Source: an uncultured Clostridia bacterium (lineage in GTDB: Bacteria; Bacillota; Clostridia; TANB77; CAG-508). Taken from it: a DNA stretch of 64,000 nucleotides. The notes below the pieces were generated by a model. The model saw only the letters and a program-made list of their open reading frames with translations, was not told the origin of the DNA and searched no databases. Below, one piece after another: positions 42,172 through 51,784 of the stretch (position 1 is the stretch's first letter; each line of letters starts with the position of its first letter). A program made the translations under genes and the position numbers. Location: NCBI GenBank assembly GCA_934149275.1, contig CAKPEG010000003.1, positions 62,001 to 126,000 of the forward strand, read 5' to 3'.

Positions 42172-44476
42172 ATTTAGCAGTTTTAGAAACTACTGTAAAT
42201 TTTAATTCATCTTTTTTACAATCTACTTTAACAGTTTGACCTGGCATAACCTCTGATCTTAAAAGCATTTCAGCAATTTCATCTTCAATATATTTTTGAA
42301 TTGCTCTTCTTAAAGGTCTAGCACCATATTTTAAATCAGTACCTTTTTCTAAAACATATTTTTTAGCAGAAGCAGTAACTGAAAGTTTAATATCTTTATT
42401 AGCCAATGCTTCATCAGTATGTTTTAGTAATAAATCTATAATTTGAATTAATTCATCTGAAGTTAAACTATCAAATGTAACAATTTCATCAACACGATTT
42501 AAAAATTCAGGTCTAAATAATTCTTTTAATGCAGAATTTATTTTTCCATTATCAACAGATTGTTTACCAAATCCTATTGAATTTGTATTTAAATTTGAAC
42601 CAGCATTAGATGTCATAATAATAATTGTATTTTCAAAATTAACTGTATTTCCTTGAGAATCAGTTAATTTGCCATCATCTAAAACTTGAAGTAAAATGTT
42701 AAATACATCTGGATGAGCTTTTTCTATTTCATCTAAAAGAATAATAGAATAAGGTTTTCTTTTAACTTTTTCAGTTAATTGACCAGCATCATCATATCCA
42801 ACATATCCTGGAGGAGAACCTATTAATTTAGATGTTGAATGACTCTCCATATATTCAGACATATCTATTCTTATAATTGAATCTTCACTTCCAAACATTT
42901 CAGAAGCAAGAGCCTTTGCTAGTTCAGTTTTACCAACACCTGTAGGACCTACAAATATAAATGAAGGTGGCCTTTTGGTAGTTTGAAGTCCAGCACGATT
43001 TCTTCTAATTGCTTTTGCAACGGCAGAAACAGCAGCATTTTGACCAATAATTCTCTTATGAAGATGTGCTTCTAAGTTTAATAATTTTTGAGTTTCAGCT
43101 TCAGTAATTTTTGTAACAGGAATTTTAGTCCAGTTTTCAATAACTTCAGCAATATCTTGAACAGTTAAAGCTTTTAACTGTAAATTTTTATTTAATTCTT
43201 CCAAACGATCATTTAAGATACATTCTTTAGTTTTTAAATCAGCAGCTTTTTGATAATCCTCAGTTGAATCAGAAGAAACAGCTTCTTCTTTTTCCTCAGC
43301 TATTTTAGCTAATTTATTTTTTATAACTTCAATTTCATAAAGTTCCTTATTATTAAGATTTATTCTAGAGCAAGCTTCGTCGATTAAATCGATTGCTTTA
43401 TCTGGTAGAAATCTATCATGAATATATTTTTCAGACATTTTAACAGTTTTTTCAATAACATCATTTGATATTAAAACTTTGTGATAATCTTCATAATATT
43501 TTTTGATTCCTTGAATAATTTCAATAGTGTCATCAATTGAAGGTTCATCAACAATAACAGGTTGGAATCTTCTTTCTAAAGCAGAATCTTTTTCAATATA
43601 TTTTCTATATTCAGTAAGAGTAGTAGTACCAATTAATTGAATTTCACCATTAGAAAGAGAAGGCTTCAAAATATTTGCAGCATTCATTGAATGCTCTGCA
43701 TCACCAGCTCCAATAATATTATGAATTTCATCAATAACTAATATAATATTTCCATAAGATTTACACTCATCAACTAAAGCTTTCATTCTTGATTCGAACT
43801 GACCTCTAAATTGAGTTCCAGCAATAACTGAAGTCATATCAAGTAAATAAACTTCTTTATTAAGTAATTTAGCAGGAACATTTCCTTCTGCAATTCTTAT
43901 AGCTAAACCTTGAGCAATAGCAGTTTTACCAACACCAGGTTCACCAATTAAACAAGGATTATTTTTAGAACGTCTATTTAATATTTGAGTAATTCTTTGA
44001 ATTTCTTTGTTTCTACCAATAACTCTATCAAGCTTTCCTTGTTTAGCTTTATCTGTTAAATTTGTTCCAAAAGAATCAAGAAATTTTTTCTTTTTATTAT
44101 CTTTAGGACGTTTTTCAGTTTTAACCTTTTTTCTACCAGATTGTTCTGAAGAATTAGCTGATGTAGAACTTTCAGAAGAATTATCTTTTTTATTTAATCC
44201 AAAAATATTACCAAGCATTGGCCCTAAAGCTTGCATATCTTCACTATCCATATCTGAAATATTTTCAGTAATGTCGTTAAAAATATTTTCTAATTGAGAT
44301 GACATATCATTAAGCTCTTCTTCTGAAAGATTAGATTGCTTAGCTAATACTTCAAGAGGATTAATTCCTTTTTCTTTAGCACAGCTGTAGCATAAACCTT
44401 CAACTGAATTTTTATCATCTTCAATCTTATTTATAAATATAACCGCTGTATTTTTTTTACATATTGAACATAACAT
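42155..44476 (-). CDS. clpE: ClpE-like AAA+ unfoldase with N-terminal zinc finger
   Basis: A 773-residue Clp/Hsp100 ATPase read from ATG 44476 (AAGGAGAG site; the frame extends 27 codons further without support). Residues 1-35 form a treble-clef zinc finger (C3, C6, C29, C32), as in ClpE, and there is no double Clp_N repeat. AAA1 carries GEPGVGKTA and AAA2 GPTGVGKTE; a short middle domain with UVR-like coiled coil lies between (about 410-460). It unfolds damaged proteins, usually for ClpP. It could also be called ClpC-like; the zinc finger favours ClpE. Confidence 0.9.
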   Translation of the reverse strand: MLCSICKKNTAVIFINKIEDDKNSVEGLCYSCAKEKGINPLEVLAKQSNLSEEELNDMSSQLENIFNDITENISDMDSEDMQALGPMLGNIFGLNKKDNSSESSTSANSSEQSGRKKVKTEKRPKDNKKKKFLDSFGTNLTDKAKQGKLDRVIGRNKEIQRITQILNRRSKNNPCLIGEPGVGKTAIAQGLAIRIAEGNVPAKLLNKEVYLLDMTSVIAGTQFRGQFESRMKALVDECKSYGNIILVIDEIHNIIGAGDAEHSMNAANILKPSLSNGEIQLIGTTTLTEYRKYIEKDSALERRFQPVIVDEPSIDDTIEIIQGIKKYYEDYHKVLISNDVIEKTVKMSEKYIHDRFLPDKAIDLIDEACSRINLNNKELYEIEVIKNKLAKIAEEKEEAVSSDSTEDYQKAADLKTKECILNDRLEELNKNLQLKALTVQDIAEVIENWTKIPVTKITEAETQKLLNLEAHLHKRIIGQNAAVSAVAKAIRRNRAGLQTTKRPPSFIFVGPTGVGKTELAKALASEMFGSEDSIIRIDMSEYMESHSTSKLIGSPPGYVGYDDAGQLTEKVKRKPYSIILLDEIEKAHPDVFNILLQVLDDGKLTDSQGNTVNFENTIIIMTSNAGSNLNTNSIGFGKQSVDNGKINSALKELFRPEFLNRVDEIVTFDSLTSDELIQIIDLLLKHTDEALANKDIKLSVTASAKKYVLEKGTDLKYGARPLRRAIQKYIEDEIAEMLLRSEVMPGQTVKVDCKKDELKFTVVSKTAKSKKSE

Positions 44477-44545
44477 ATATAAGTAATCTCTCCTTAAAAA
44501 TAATTCTAAATATTCCCATAAAAATGTGAATAAATATACTAAAAT

Positions 44546-44574
44546 ATAATACAACAAAAAAACGTAATAGTCAA
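44546..44574 (-). promoter_or_regulatory. Promoter of the ClpE-like gene
   Basis: On the minus strand TTGACT (44574-44569), 17-base spacer, TATTAT (44551-44546). I see no complete CtsR or CIRCE operator around it. Confidence 0.6.
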
Positions 44575-44686
44575 GGCTAGAGGGAATTAATAAATAAATT
44601 TTATAATTGAAATTACAGCTTTTTAATGTTATACTATAATAAATTATTTTTATTTTGGAAAAATATGAATCATACGAGGAGTAAAT

Positions 44687-45559
44687 ATGGAAAAAAATAA
44701 AGAAAAAGATACAGATAAAATATTAGGAATGAATAGAACAATGTTTTTCGTAATAGTAATTTTATTATGCATATTATCTTTGAGTATAGGAATTTATGCT
44801 CAAGTATTTTATAGATACTCAGACACAGATCCATTCATGTTAGGAATTGGCGTTGGAAAAACACAAGATGCTGCAGAAATAACAGAATTGAAAAATAATT
44901 TTAATAAAATTTTTACAAATGATTTATCAGGAAAAACAAATAAAAATATAAAGAAAAAAGACGATAACAAAGATGTGGTTTATACATTACAAACTGCAAA
45001 TCAAAAAGAAACTAATAAATACAATATAAGTGCGACTATTCCAAAGATAAATATTGATGCAGATTATGCTGAAAAAATTAATGCACAAATAAAAGTTAAT
45101 TATACAGATAAAATAGAAAGTATAATTGAAGGAAAAAACAAAGACGAAACAGATTATAGTGTAACATATAAAGCATATTTAAATGGAGATTTATTATCAT
45201 TAATAATAAAAGAAACTATTCGTGAAGGAAAAAATACACAAGCAGTTAAAATAAAAACATATAACTATAATTTAAATAATAATACAGAAGTATCAATAAT
45301 GGATTTAGTTGATGCAAAAGGATATACTCAGAAAAGTTTACAAAAAGAAATTGATGCTGAATTAAAGGATCTTGAGAAAAAAGATGAAGAGTTAAAAAAT
45401 CAATTCTCAGATGTTCGTTTAAGAGACTTATCAAGCAATATATATAAAATTGAAAATACAGAGAATTTTATAGTGAATGAAAATGGATATTTATATTTGA
45501 TTTATGCGTATGGAAATACAGAAAATACAAATAAGATGGATATAATAATATTTGAATAG
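44687..45559 (+). CDS. Membrane-anchored DUF4163/RsiV-like protein
   Basis: A 290-residue protein with a short cytoplasmic tail, one membrane helix (18-40) and an extracytoplasmic part. Residues 110-290 resemble the DUF4163/DUF3298 pair found in RsiV and PdaC: ISATIPKINIDADYAEKINA, then the FIVNENGYLYLIYAY ending. In RsiV this region binds lysozyme; here the cytoplasmic tail is too short for an obvious anti-sigma domain, and no sigma gene is adjacent. ATG 44687 has GAGGAG. It lies 11 bases before the yibE/F-like gene. Confidence 0.65.
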   Translation: MEKNKEKDTDKILGMNRTMFFVIVILLCILSLSIGIYAQVFYRYSDTDPFMLGIGVGKTQDAAEITELKNNFNKIFTNDLSGKTNKNIKKKDDNKDVVYTLQTANQKETNKYNISATIPKINIDADYAEKINAQIKVNYTDKIESIIEGKNKDETDYSVTYKAYLNGDLLSLIIKETIREGKNTQAVKIKTYNYNLNNNTEVSIMDLVDAKGYTQKSLQKEIDAELKDLEKKDEELKNQFSDVRLRDLSSNIYKIENTENFIVNENGYLYLIYAYGNTENTNKMDIIIFE

Positions 45560-45570
45560 GAGGCAAAATT

Positions 45571-46881
45571 TTGAAAAAGACGATAGGTAAAATACTACTT
45601 GGAATGTTTATAACAATTGTAATGTTTAGTTTTTATATTGTTAAAGCGGATGAGAATGAAAATACGGAAGAAAGTAAAAATAAAACAGAAGCAGTTGATG
45701 GTGAGAATAAAATAGAACCAGCCGAAAATAAGACGGAAGAGATTGCAACAAACCAAACAGCAGTAGAAAGTACAGAAGGAAAAAAAGACGGAACAAATTT
45801 AAAAGAAGAAAGTATTAAAGCAAAAGTTATTGAGGTAGGAAATCCATACGAAAGAGACAATGGAAGTGGTGGAAAAGAAACCGTTCAAGATGTAAAAGTA
45901 AAAATACTAGAAGGAGAGAACAAGGACGAAAAATTTAGTACTACATACATATTAACATACGATTTAGATAATAAAATAGTAGGATATAAACTAAGAGAAG
46001 GAAACACTGTATTTGTAAATATTTCTGAAGAAAATGAAAAAGTTAAAGTATCAATTCAAGATATTGTTAGACAAAATTATTTAATAGGATTGGTTGTATT
46101 CTTTTTTGCTAGTATAATTCTTATAGGAAGAAAAAAAGGATTGAAGTCAATAATAGGCTTGGTTATAACTGTTTTAGCAATATTCTTTATATTAGTTGCA
46201 ACAATATTTAAAGGCTATAATGCAATTATAGTATCAATAGGTACATGTTTCTTAATAATAGTATTAACATTTGCAATAATTGGAGGATGGAACAAAAAAA
46301 CATTTTCAGCAGCACTTGGAACACTAGGAGGTGTAGTGCTAGCTGGAGTAATTGCAAGTATCACAGGATACCTAGCACAATTATCAGGAGCAGGCAAAGA
46401 AGAAGCAATAATGTTAAGCGTAGCTTCAAAAGACGTTGTATTTAACTTTAGAGAATTATTATTTGCAGAAATCATAGTTTCAGCATTAGGTGCATGCATG
46501 GACGTAGGAATGTCAATATCATCAAGTCTAAGCGAATTGAAAATGAAAAATCCAAGTATGACAGGAAAAGAATTATTTAAAAGTGGAATGAATATAGGTG
46601 GAGATATGATTGGAACAATGACAAATACATTAATACTTTCATTTATAGGATCATCACTAGTATTAGTTTTATTATACATGTCATCAAGCGTAAAATTTAC
46701 GGATGTTATAAATATTGAAGCAATTGCAACAGAAGCAGTATGCGCAATAGCTGGAAGTGTAGGAATTGTATATACAGTTCCAATAACAGCACTTATATAT
46801 TCATTCATGAATAGAGATAAAGAGATTTACAAAGTTAAATCTGAAAACATTGTCGAAGGAAAAAGAAGTTTGAAAATATAA
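45571..46881 (+). CDS. YibE/F-family membrane transporter
   Basis: A 436-residue protein: signal or membrane segment (5-25), Glu/Asn/Lys-rich region, an extracytoplasmic beta domain (85-165), then about eight membrane helices from 168 on with the YibE/F hallmarks (GRKKGLKSIIGL, GACMDVGMSISSSL, GMNIGGDMIGTMTNTLILSF). The family is thought to export ions or small solutes, but the substrate is not established. Starts at TTG 45571 after AGGAGG. The end abuts a long hairpin element at 46888. Confidence 0.85.
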   Translation: MKKTIGKILLGMFITIVMFSFYIVKADENENTEESKNKTEAVDGENKIEPAENKTEEIATNQTAVESTEGKKDGTNLKEESIKAKVIEVGNPYERDNGSGGKETVQDVKVKILEGENKDEKFSTTYILTYDLDNKIVGYKLREGNTVFVNISEENEKVKVSIQDIVRQNYLIGLVVFFFASIILIGRKKGLKSIIGLVITVLAIFFILVATIFKGYNAIIVSIGTCFLIIVLTFAIIGGWNKKTFSAALGTLGGVVLAGVIASITGYLAQLSGAGKEEAIMLSVASKDVVFNFRELLFAEIIVSALGACMDVGMSISSSLSELKMKNPSMTGKELFKSGMNIGGDMIGTMTNTLILSFIGSSLVLVLLYMSSSVKFTDVINIEAIATEAVCAIAGSVGIVYTVPITALIYSFMNRDKEIYKVKSENIVEGKRSLKI

Positions 46882-46887
46882 ACAAAC

Positions 46888-47051
46888 GAAAAAAACATAT
46901 TAGAATTTTGAATATCGCGCAGGGACCAAACGAACGAAGTGAGTTCGATTGAAGCATTCTACCCGATTTGAAAATAAAAATAACAAATTTTTATTTTCAA
47001 AAATCGAGGAATGCGCCAGCAAGATAATTCAAAATTTAATATGTTTTTTTC
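46888..47051. repeat. Hairpin repeat element, type A (copy 1)
   Basis: A 164-bp imperfect palindrome between the convergent ends of yibE/F and htrA. Outer arms GAAAAAAACATATTA and its complement close it. Inside are CGCGCAG (46916-46922) and CAGCAAG (47017-47023), a small CGAAC/GTTCG hairpin, the block GATTGAAGCATTCTACCCG, and an inner stem TTGAAAATAAAAA/TTTTTATTTTCAA. With A tracts left and T tracts right it could also terminate both genes. Shares its inner core with copies at 56301 and 57991. Confidence 0.85.
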
Positions 47052-47072
47052 ATCTATTAATTTTTCATAAAA

Positions 47073-48344
47073 TTAAGGCTGTTCAGTAAGCGTAACCTTT
47101 ACATCAACCTCCTCGCCACCTCTAGAAACAGTCAATGTAACTTCGTCACCAATCTTACACTCATTTTTCTTTTTATTTAACTGAGACATAGTCTCAATTT
47201 TTTCACCATTAAATTTAACAATAACATCTCCAGGTTTTAAATCAGAAGATTTAGCAGGACCATCAGATTGAATACTTCTTACATAAACACCAACAGGAAT
47301 ATTATAATATTCAGATAATGTTTCACTTACATCAGTACCACTAATTCCAATATAAGGTCTCTTAACCTTTCCAGTAGAAATTAACTGTTCAGATATATCT
47401 AAAGTAGAATTAATAGGAATAGCAAATCCCATACCTTCAATACCAGTACCGGACATTTTTAAAGTATTAATACCAATCAATTTTCCATCAGCATTAACCA
47501 AAGCACCACCACTGTTACCAGCATTAATTGCAGCATCAGTTTGGATTAATGTATACATAGTACCATTATCATCTTCAATTTCTCTATTTGTACCACTTAT
47601 AATACCAGAAGTAACAGTATTTCTCATATCAAGTGGATTACCAATAGCCATTGCAAATTCACCAACTTGAACTGAATCAGAATCTCCAATTTCAGCAGGT
47701 GTTAAATCATTTCTATCAATTTTCAATATAGCTAAATCAGTAACACTATCAGAACCAACTATTTTGGCTTCTACAGGATTATCTTCTTCATATAAATATA
47801 CTAAAACTTTATTTGCATCAGATACTGTATAATATTTTGATGTAGTTGTTGAAGAAGTATCAATTATATGATTGTTTGTTAAAATATAACCATCTTTTGA
47901 AATAATTACACCAGATCCAGTTGCTTTAGATGTTGATGATTGAGTAGCAGCTGAAAAAGTAGGATAGTTTGCTGAAACAGAGAAGTCAACCTCAATACCA
48001 ACAACAGAAGGTAAAACCTTGTTTGCAACAGAAATAGCTGTGTTTGAATAATCTTCAATACTTACTCCTTTATTTACAGATCCTTCTGAAGTAAATATTT
48101 TTGAAACTTCCTTGTTAGTATCATCAGAGTCAGAAGAAATGAAAATATTTCTAACTGCAGGAACATAGAAACAAAGGCCCAATACTAAAGATGCACCAAC
48201 AATTCCAGAAACGAAAGATGTTACAACTACTTTAAATGTTGAATTTTTTTCTTTTTTTGTTTTGTTAAGAGAAACTCCGGAACTTTTACTATTAGAAGAA
48301 ACTTTAACAAAACCATGTTCAGATTTTTCTTTGTTATTATCCAT
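47073..48344 (-). CDS. htrA: HtrA/DegP-family membrane serine protease
   Basis: A 423-residue protein: cytoplasmic tail (1-37), one membrane helix (38-62), trypsin-like protease (100-320) with H159 in LTNNHIID, D203 in VTDLAILK and S278 in AGNSGGAL, and one PDZ domain (330-415). It degrades misfolded exported proteins outside the membrane. Layout matches Firmicute HtrA/YyxA. ATG 48344 has AAGGAGG. Its 3' end faces yibE/F across the hairpin element. Confidence 0.95.
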   Translation of the reverse strand: MDNNKEKSEHGFVKVSSNSKSSGVSLNKTKKEKNSTFKVVVTSFVSGIVGASLVLGLCFYVPAVRNIFISSDSDDTNKEVSKIFTSEGSVNKGVSIEDYSNTAISVANKVLPSVVGIEVDFSVSANYPTFSAATQSSTSKATGSGVIISKDGYILTNNHIIDTSSTTTSKYYTVSDANKVLVYLYEEDNPVEAKIVGSDSVTDLAILKIDRNDLTPAEIGDSDSVQVGEFAMAIGNPLDMRNTVTSGIISGTNREIEDDNGTMYTLIQTDAAINAGNSGGALVNADGKLIGINTLKMSGTGIEGMGFAIPINSTLDISEQLISTGKVKRPYIGISGTDVSETLSEYYNIPVGVYVRSIQSDGPAKSSDLKPGDVIVKFNGEKIETMSQLNKKKNECKIGDEVTLTVSRGGEEVDVKVTLTEQP

Positions 48345-48419
48345 AATAACCTCCTTGAATATATAAAATTTAATTTTTTACTAGGCTATAATAATTATAC
48401 AGCAGAAAAAAATTTTATG

Positions 48420-48448
48420 TTGAAAAATATAAAATCTATATATATAAT
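48420..48448 (+). promoter_or_regulatory. Promoter of the pseudopilin-rnhB-pdp unit
   Basis: TTGAAA (48420-48425), 17-base spacer, TATAAT (48443-48448), 41 bases before ATG 48490. Confidence 0.65.
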
Positions 48449-48489
48449 AAAAATATAAAATTAAAAAAAACTTAAATTTTGGAGGAAAT

Positions 48490-49050
48490 ATGTTAAAAAA
48501 ACAATCCGGGGTTACATTAACAGTTTTAATAGTAACAATAGTAGTGTTAATAATATTGGCTTCAGTAATAATGGCAATAAACATGAAATTAAATAAAACA
48601 GTAGATTTAAAAGAAATACAAGCTAATATGGATACAATAAAAACAGTAGCAAGTGAATATAGATCAAAATATCTAGATGAGGAAACAGTAGATAGTAATG
48701 GAAATGTTACTATATCAGATAAGTTTGTAGGAAGACATTGCATGCCAGATTCTACAAATGAAATTATTGTTGCACTATTACAATATAAGGGAGATACAGG
48801 AAAAGTATCAAACTATTGGTTTCAACTTGATGCATCTAATATAGACAAACTTGGAATAGACACAAAAATAGAAAATGATGAATTATATTTTATAAATTAT
48901 GAAAATTTGGATGTAGCTTATTGTAAAAGAACAACAGAAACAGGTGAAGACGGAAAAAAATGTTATCAAGGAATAAAAACAAAGGCAGGAATATATAAAT
49001 ATTTCTATTCAGATATAAAAAATTTAAAAACAGATGAAGTGAGTAATTAA
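48490..49050 (+). CDS. Type IV pseudopilin-like protein
   Basis: A 186-residue protein starting MLKKQSGVTLTVLIVTIVVL: a short basic leader, Gly, then a 20-residue hydrophobic helix, the class III (prepilin) signal layout. The usual Glu at position 5 of the mature protein is replaced by Val, so it may be a minor or unusual pseudopilin. The globular part has a Cys pair (about 141 and 157) and an extended beta region. No other pilus gene is near. ATG 48490 has TGGAGG; rnhB starts two bases after its stop. Confidence 0.7.
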   Translation: MLKKQSGVTLTVLIVTIVVLIILASVIMAINMKLNKTVDLKEIQANMDTIKTVASEYRSKYLDEETVDSNGNVTISDKFVGRHCMPDSTNEIIVALLQYKGDTGKVSNYWFQLDASNIDKLGIDTKIENDELYFINYENLDVAYCKRTTETGEDGKKCYQGIKTKAGIYKYFYSDIKNLKTDEVSN

Positions 49051-49051
49051 G

Positions 49052-49681
49052 ATGAAAGAAAAAGAAGAAGAAAGATTAAAAGAACTAAAAAAAGATGAAG
49101 AAAAACTACATTTAGATGGAGTTGAATTAATTGCAGGAATTGATGAAGCAGGAAGAGGACCTTTAGCAGGACCTGTAGTAGTTGGAATTGCGATAATGCC
49201 GAAAGATTCTATGATTGAGGGCGTTAATGATTCAAAAAAAGTTTCTGAGAAAAAAAGAGAAAAATTATATGATCAAATAACTCAAGAAGCAATTGCATGG
49301 AATGTTGGAATGGCAGACCAAAATGAAATTGACGAAATTAATATTTTAAATGCTACAAAATTAGCATTAACTAGAGCAATTGAAGGATTAAAAATAAAGC
49401 CGGATTTAATTTTAGTTGATGCACTTACAAACATTGATACAAAAGGAATACCTTATAAATCAATAATAAAAGGTGATGCAAAAGAATATTCTATAGCAGC
49501 TGCGTCAATACTAGCAAAAGTAACAAGGGACAGAATGATGAGAGAATATGATGAAATATATCCTCAATATGGGTTTAGTGGACACAAAGGATATGGAACA
49601 GCTAAACATATTGCTGCCATAAAAGAATATGGACCATGCATATTACATAGAAAAACCTTCATAAAAAACTTTATAAAATAA
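49052..49681 (+). CDS. rnhB: Ribonuclease HII
   Basis: A 209-residue RNase HII. The N-terminal catalytic Asp and Glu lie in IAGIDEAGRGPLAGP (24-38), the third acidic residue is in LILVDALTN, and the C-terminal GYGTAKHIAAIKEYGPC matches the family. It removes ribonucleotides from DNA and RNA of RNA-DNA hybrids. A Lys/Glu-rich 20-residue N-terminal extension is present. It is tightly packed behind the pseudopilin-like gene and 14 bases before pdp. Confidence 0.95.
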   Translation: MKEKEEERLKELKKDEEKLHLDGVELIAGIDEAGRGPLAGPVVVGIAIMPKDSMIEGVNDSKKVSEKKREKLYDQITQEAIAWNVGMADQNEIDEINILNATKLALTRAIEGLKIKPDLILVDALTNIDTKGIPYKSIIKGDAKEYSIAAASILAKVTRDRMMREYDEIYPQYGFSGHKGYGTAKHIAAIKEYGPCILHRKTFIKNFIK

Positions 49682-49695
49682 AGGAGAACATACAA

Positions 49696-51000
49696 ATGAA
49701 TATTTTAAGCATAATAGCTAAAAAAAGAGACAAGAAAGTTTTGAGTAAAGAAGAAATTGAACTTTTTGTTAAAGATTATACAAGATTGGCAATAACAGAT
49801 TATCAAGCAGCAGCCTTAATAATGGCTATTTATATAAATGGAATGAACAATGAAGAAATAACAAATTTAACATTAGCAATGGCACATTCAGGAGATACAT
49901 TAGATTTAACAGACATTTCACCAAACATAGTAGATAAGCACTCTACAGGCGGTGTGGGTGATAAAATAACATTAATTCTAATGCCAATAATAGCATCACT
50001 TGGAATTCCTGTTGCAAAGATGTCAGGAAGAGGACTAGGATTTACAGGAGGAACAATTGATAAGTTAGAATCAATACCTGGATATAATGTTAATTTAAGT
50101 ATAGATGAATTCAAAGAAAATGTTAAAGACATTGGAATAAGCTTGATTGCAGCAAGTTTAAATTTAGCACCAGCAGATAAAAAAATATATGCCTTAAGAG
50201 ATACAATTGCATGTACAGCAAATATTCCATTAATTGCATCAAGCGTAATGAGTAAAAAGATAGCAGCAGGAGCAAATAAAATATTAATAGATATAACATG
50301 TGGAGCAGGTGCTTTTATGAAAAATCCCAAAGAAGCTAAAGAACTTGCAAGCATGATGATAAAAATAGGAAAACTTGCTGGAAGAGAAGTAAGATGCGTT
50401 ATTACAAATATGAATGAACCAATAGGTCATGCAATAGGAAATTCATTAGAAGTAATAGAAGCAGTAAGAGCTTTAAAAGGAGATATGCCAGAAGATATCC
50501 AAGAAATAATCAGAACTCTTGGAACACAAATGATTTTAATGGCAGGAATAACACAAGATTTACTAGAAGCAGAAAGAATGATTGTAGATGCCGTAAACTC
50601 AGGAAGAGCATATGAAAAATTTAAAGAGCTAGTTCAAAAACAAGGTGGAGACATAAGTTATATTGAAAATACTGATAAGTTTCCTAAAGCTAAACATATT
50701 ATTCCGGTATTTGCAGAAGAAAGAGGAGCATTAAAGTCAATTGATACAGAAATGATAGGAAACATATCTGTATACTTAGGTGCAGGCAGAATGAGAAAAG
50801 AAGACGAAATTGACCATGCAGCAGGTATTATAATGAATCAAAGAATAGGAAATGTTGTTGAAGTAGGACAAGTTTTAGCATATCTTCATACTAATGATGA
50901 AACTAAAATAGATGGAGCATTGAGAAACATTAAAAATGCATTTGAATTAGATCCAAAAAGAGTGGCAAAACAAAAAGCTATAATAGGAATAATAAAATAA
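49696..51000 (+). CDS. pdp: Pyrimidine-nucleoside phosphorylase
   Basis: A 434-residue enzyme of the thymidine/pyrimidine-nucleoside phosphorylase family: KHSTGGVGDKITL (about 80-92) binds phosphate, and SGRGLGFTGGTIDKLESI binds the nucleobase side. It splits thymidine, uridine or deoxyuridine with phosphate to base and sugar-1-phosphate for salvage. ATG 49696 has AAGGAG. Last gene of the unit started at 48420. Confidence 0.94.
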   Translation: MNILSIIAKKRDKKVLSKEEIELFVKDYTRLAITDYQAAALIMAIYINGMNNEEITNLTLAMAHSGDTLDLTDISPNIVDKHSTGGVGDKITLILMPIIASLGIPVAKMSGRGLGFTGGTIDKLESIPGYNVNLSIDEFKENVKDIGISLIAASLNLAPADKKIYALRDTIACTANIPLIASSVMSKKIAAGANKILIDITCGAGAFMKNPKEAKELASMMIKIGKLAGREVRCVITNMNEPIGHAIGNSLEVIEAVRALKGDMPEDIQEIIRTLGTQMILMAGITQDLLEAERMIVDAVNSGRAYEKFKELVQKQGGDISYIENTDKFPKAKHIIPVFAEERGALKSIDTEMIGNISVYLGAGRMRKEDEIDHAAGIIMNQRIGNVVEVGQVLAYLHTNDETKIDGALRNIKNAFELDPKRVAKQKAIIGIIK

Positions 51001-51004
51001 AAAC

Positions 51005-51037
51005 AAGAAGGCAATATTCGAAAAAATATTGTCTTTA
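51005..51037 (+). terminator. Hairpin after pdp
   Basis: AAGAAGGCAATATT and AATATTGTCTTT pair around CGAAAA with a T-rich end. It lies just before the ABC ATPase ribosome site, so it may reduce read-through. Confidence 0.55.
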
Positions 51038-51055
51038 ATTTTAAAAGGAGACACT

Positions 51056-51778
51056 ATGCTAGAAATTAAAAATGTAAGCACATCTTATACAAAAGGTAAG
51101 AAAATAATAGATAATATGAATTTAAAAATTGAAGATGGAACTATATTTGGATTTATAGGGCCAAATGGAGCAGGTAAAACTACTACTTTAGAAATGGTAA
51201 CCGGTGTCCTTCAAATTGATGAAGGCGACATATTAATAGATGGAAAAAGCATAATAAAAGAGCCAATTGAAGCAAAAAAGTTATTTGGCTTTGTACCTGA
51301 TTCGCCAGAAGTTTTTGAAAAATTAACAGGTTTAGAATATTTGAATTTTATTGGTGATGTGTATGATGTAAGTCCAGAGAAAAGATTAGAAATTGTAGAA
51401 AAACTTGCTAAAGAATTTAAAATTTATAATCATCTACAAGATAGAATCCAAAGTTACTCACATGGAATGAAACAAAAATTATTAATAATAAGTGTTCTTT
51501 TATATAATCCCAAAAACTGGATTTTAGATGAACCAATGACGGGACTAGATCCAGAAGCTTCATATACACTAAAAAATCTTATGAGAGAGCATAGTAAAAA
51601 AGGAAACACTGTATTCTTTTCTACTCATGTTTTGGAAGTTGCGGAAAAACTTTGTGATAAGATTGCAATTATTAATAAAGGAAGGATTATATTTGTTGGA
51701 ACTGTTGAAGAAATAAAAGAAAAAATGAAGAAGGATTCAACACTAGAGGAATCATTCTTAGAAATAATTGAAGAATAA
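51056..51778 (+). CDS. ABC transporter ATP-binding protein
   Basis: A 240-residue ATPase from ATG 51056 (AAAAGGAG site; an in-frame start at 51029 lies inside the hairpin). Walker A is GPNGAGKTTT, the signature is SYSHGMKQK (a variant of LSGGQ typical of ABC-2 exporters), Walker B is WILDEPMTGLDP, and the switch His is in FFSTHVLEVA. It energises the permease at 52037, from which it is separated by a 174-bp hairpin element. Substrate unknown; CcmA/YhaQ-like subfamily. Confidence 0.93.
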   Translation: MLEIKNVSTSYTKGKKIIDNMNLKIEDGTIFGFIGPNGAGKTTTLEMVTGVLQIDEGDILIDGKSIIKEPIEAKKLFGFVPDSPEVFEKLTGLEYLNFIGDVYDVSPEKRLEIVEKLAKEFKIYNHLQDRIQSYSHGMKQKLLIISVLLYNPKNWILDEPMTGLDPEASYTLKNLMREHSKKGNTVFFSTHVLEVAEKLCDKIAIINKGRIIFVGTVEEIKEKMKKDSTLEESFLEIIEE

Positions 51779-51784
51779 TATATA

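Noticed and set aside
44546..44574. A CtsR operator upstream of the ClpE-like gene.
   Set aside because: GTCAA-like bases occur, but the full heptad direct repeat (GGTCAAA-NAN-RGTCAAA) is not present.
46215..46808. A 197-codon open frame on the minus strand inside the yibE/F-like gene.
   Set aside because: It is a shadow of a clear family member, with no ribosome site and a composition dictated by the opposite strand.
46848..46862. TTGTCGAA near the end of yibE/F as a Spo0A box.
   Set aside because: It lies inside conserved coding sequence and not near a promoter.
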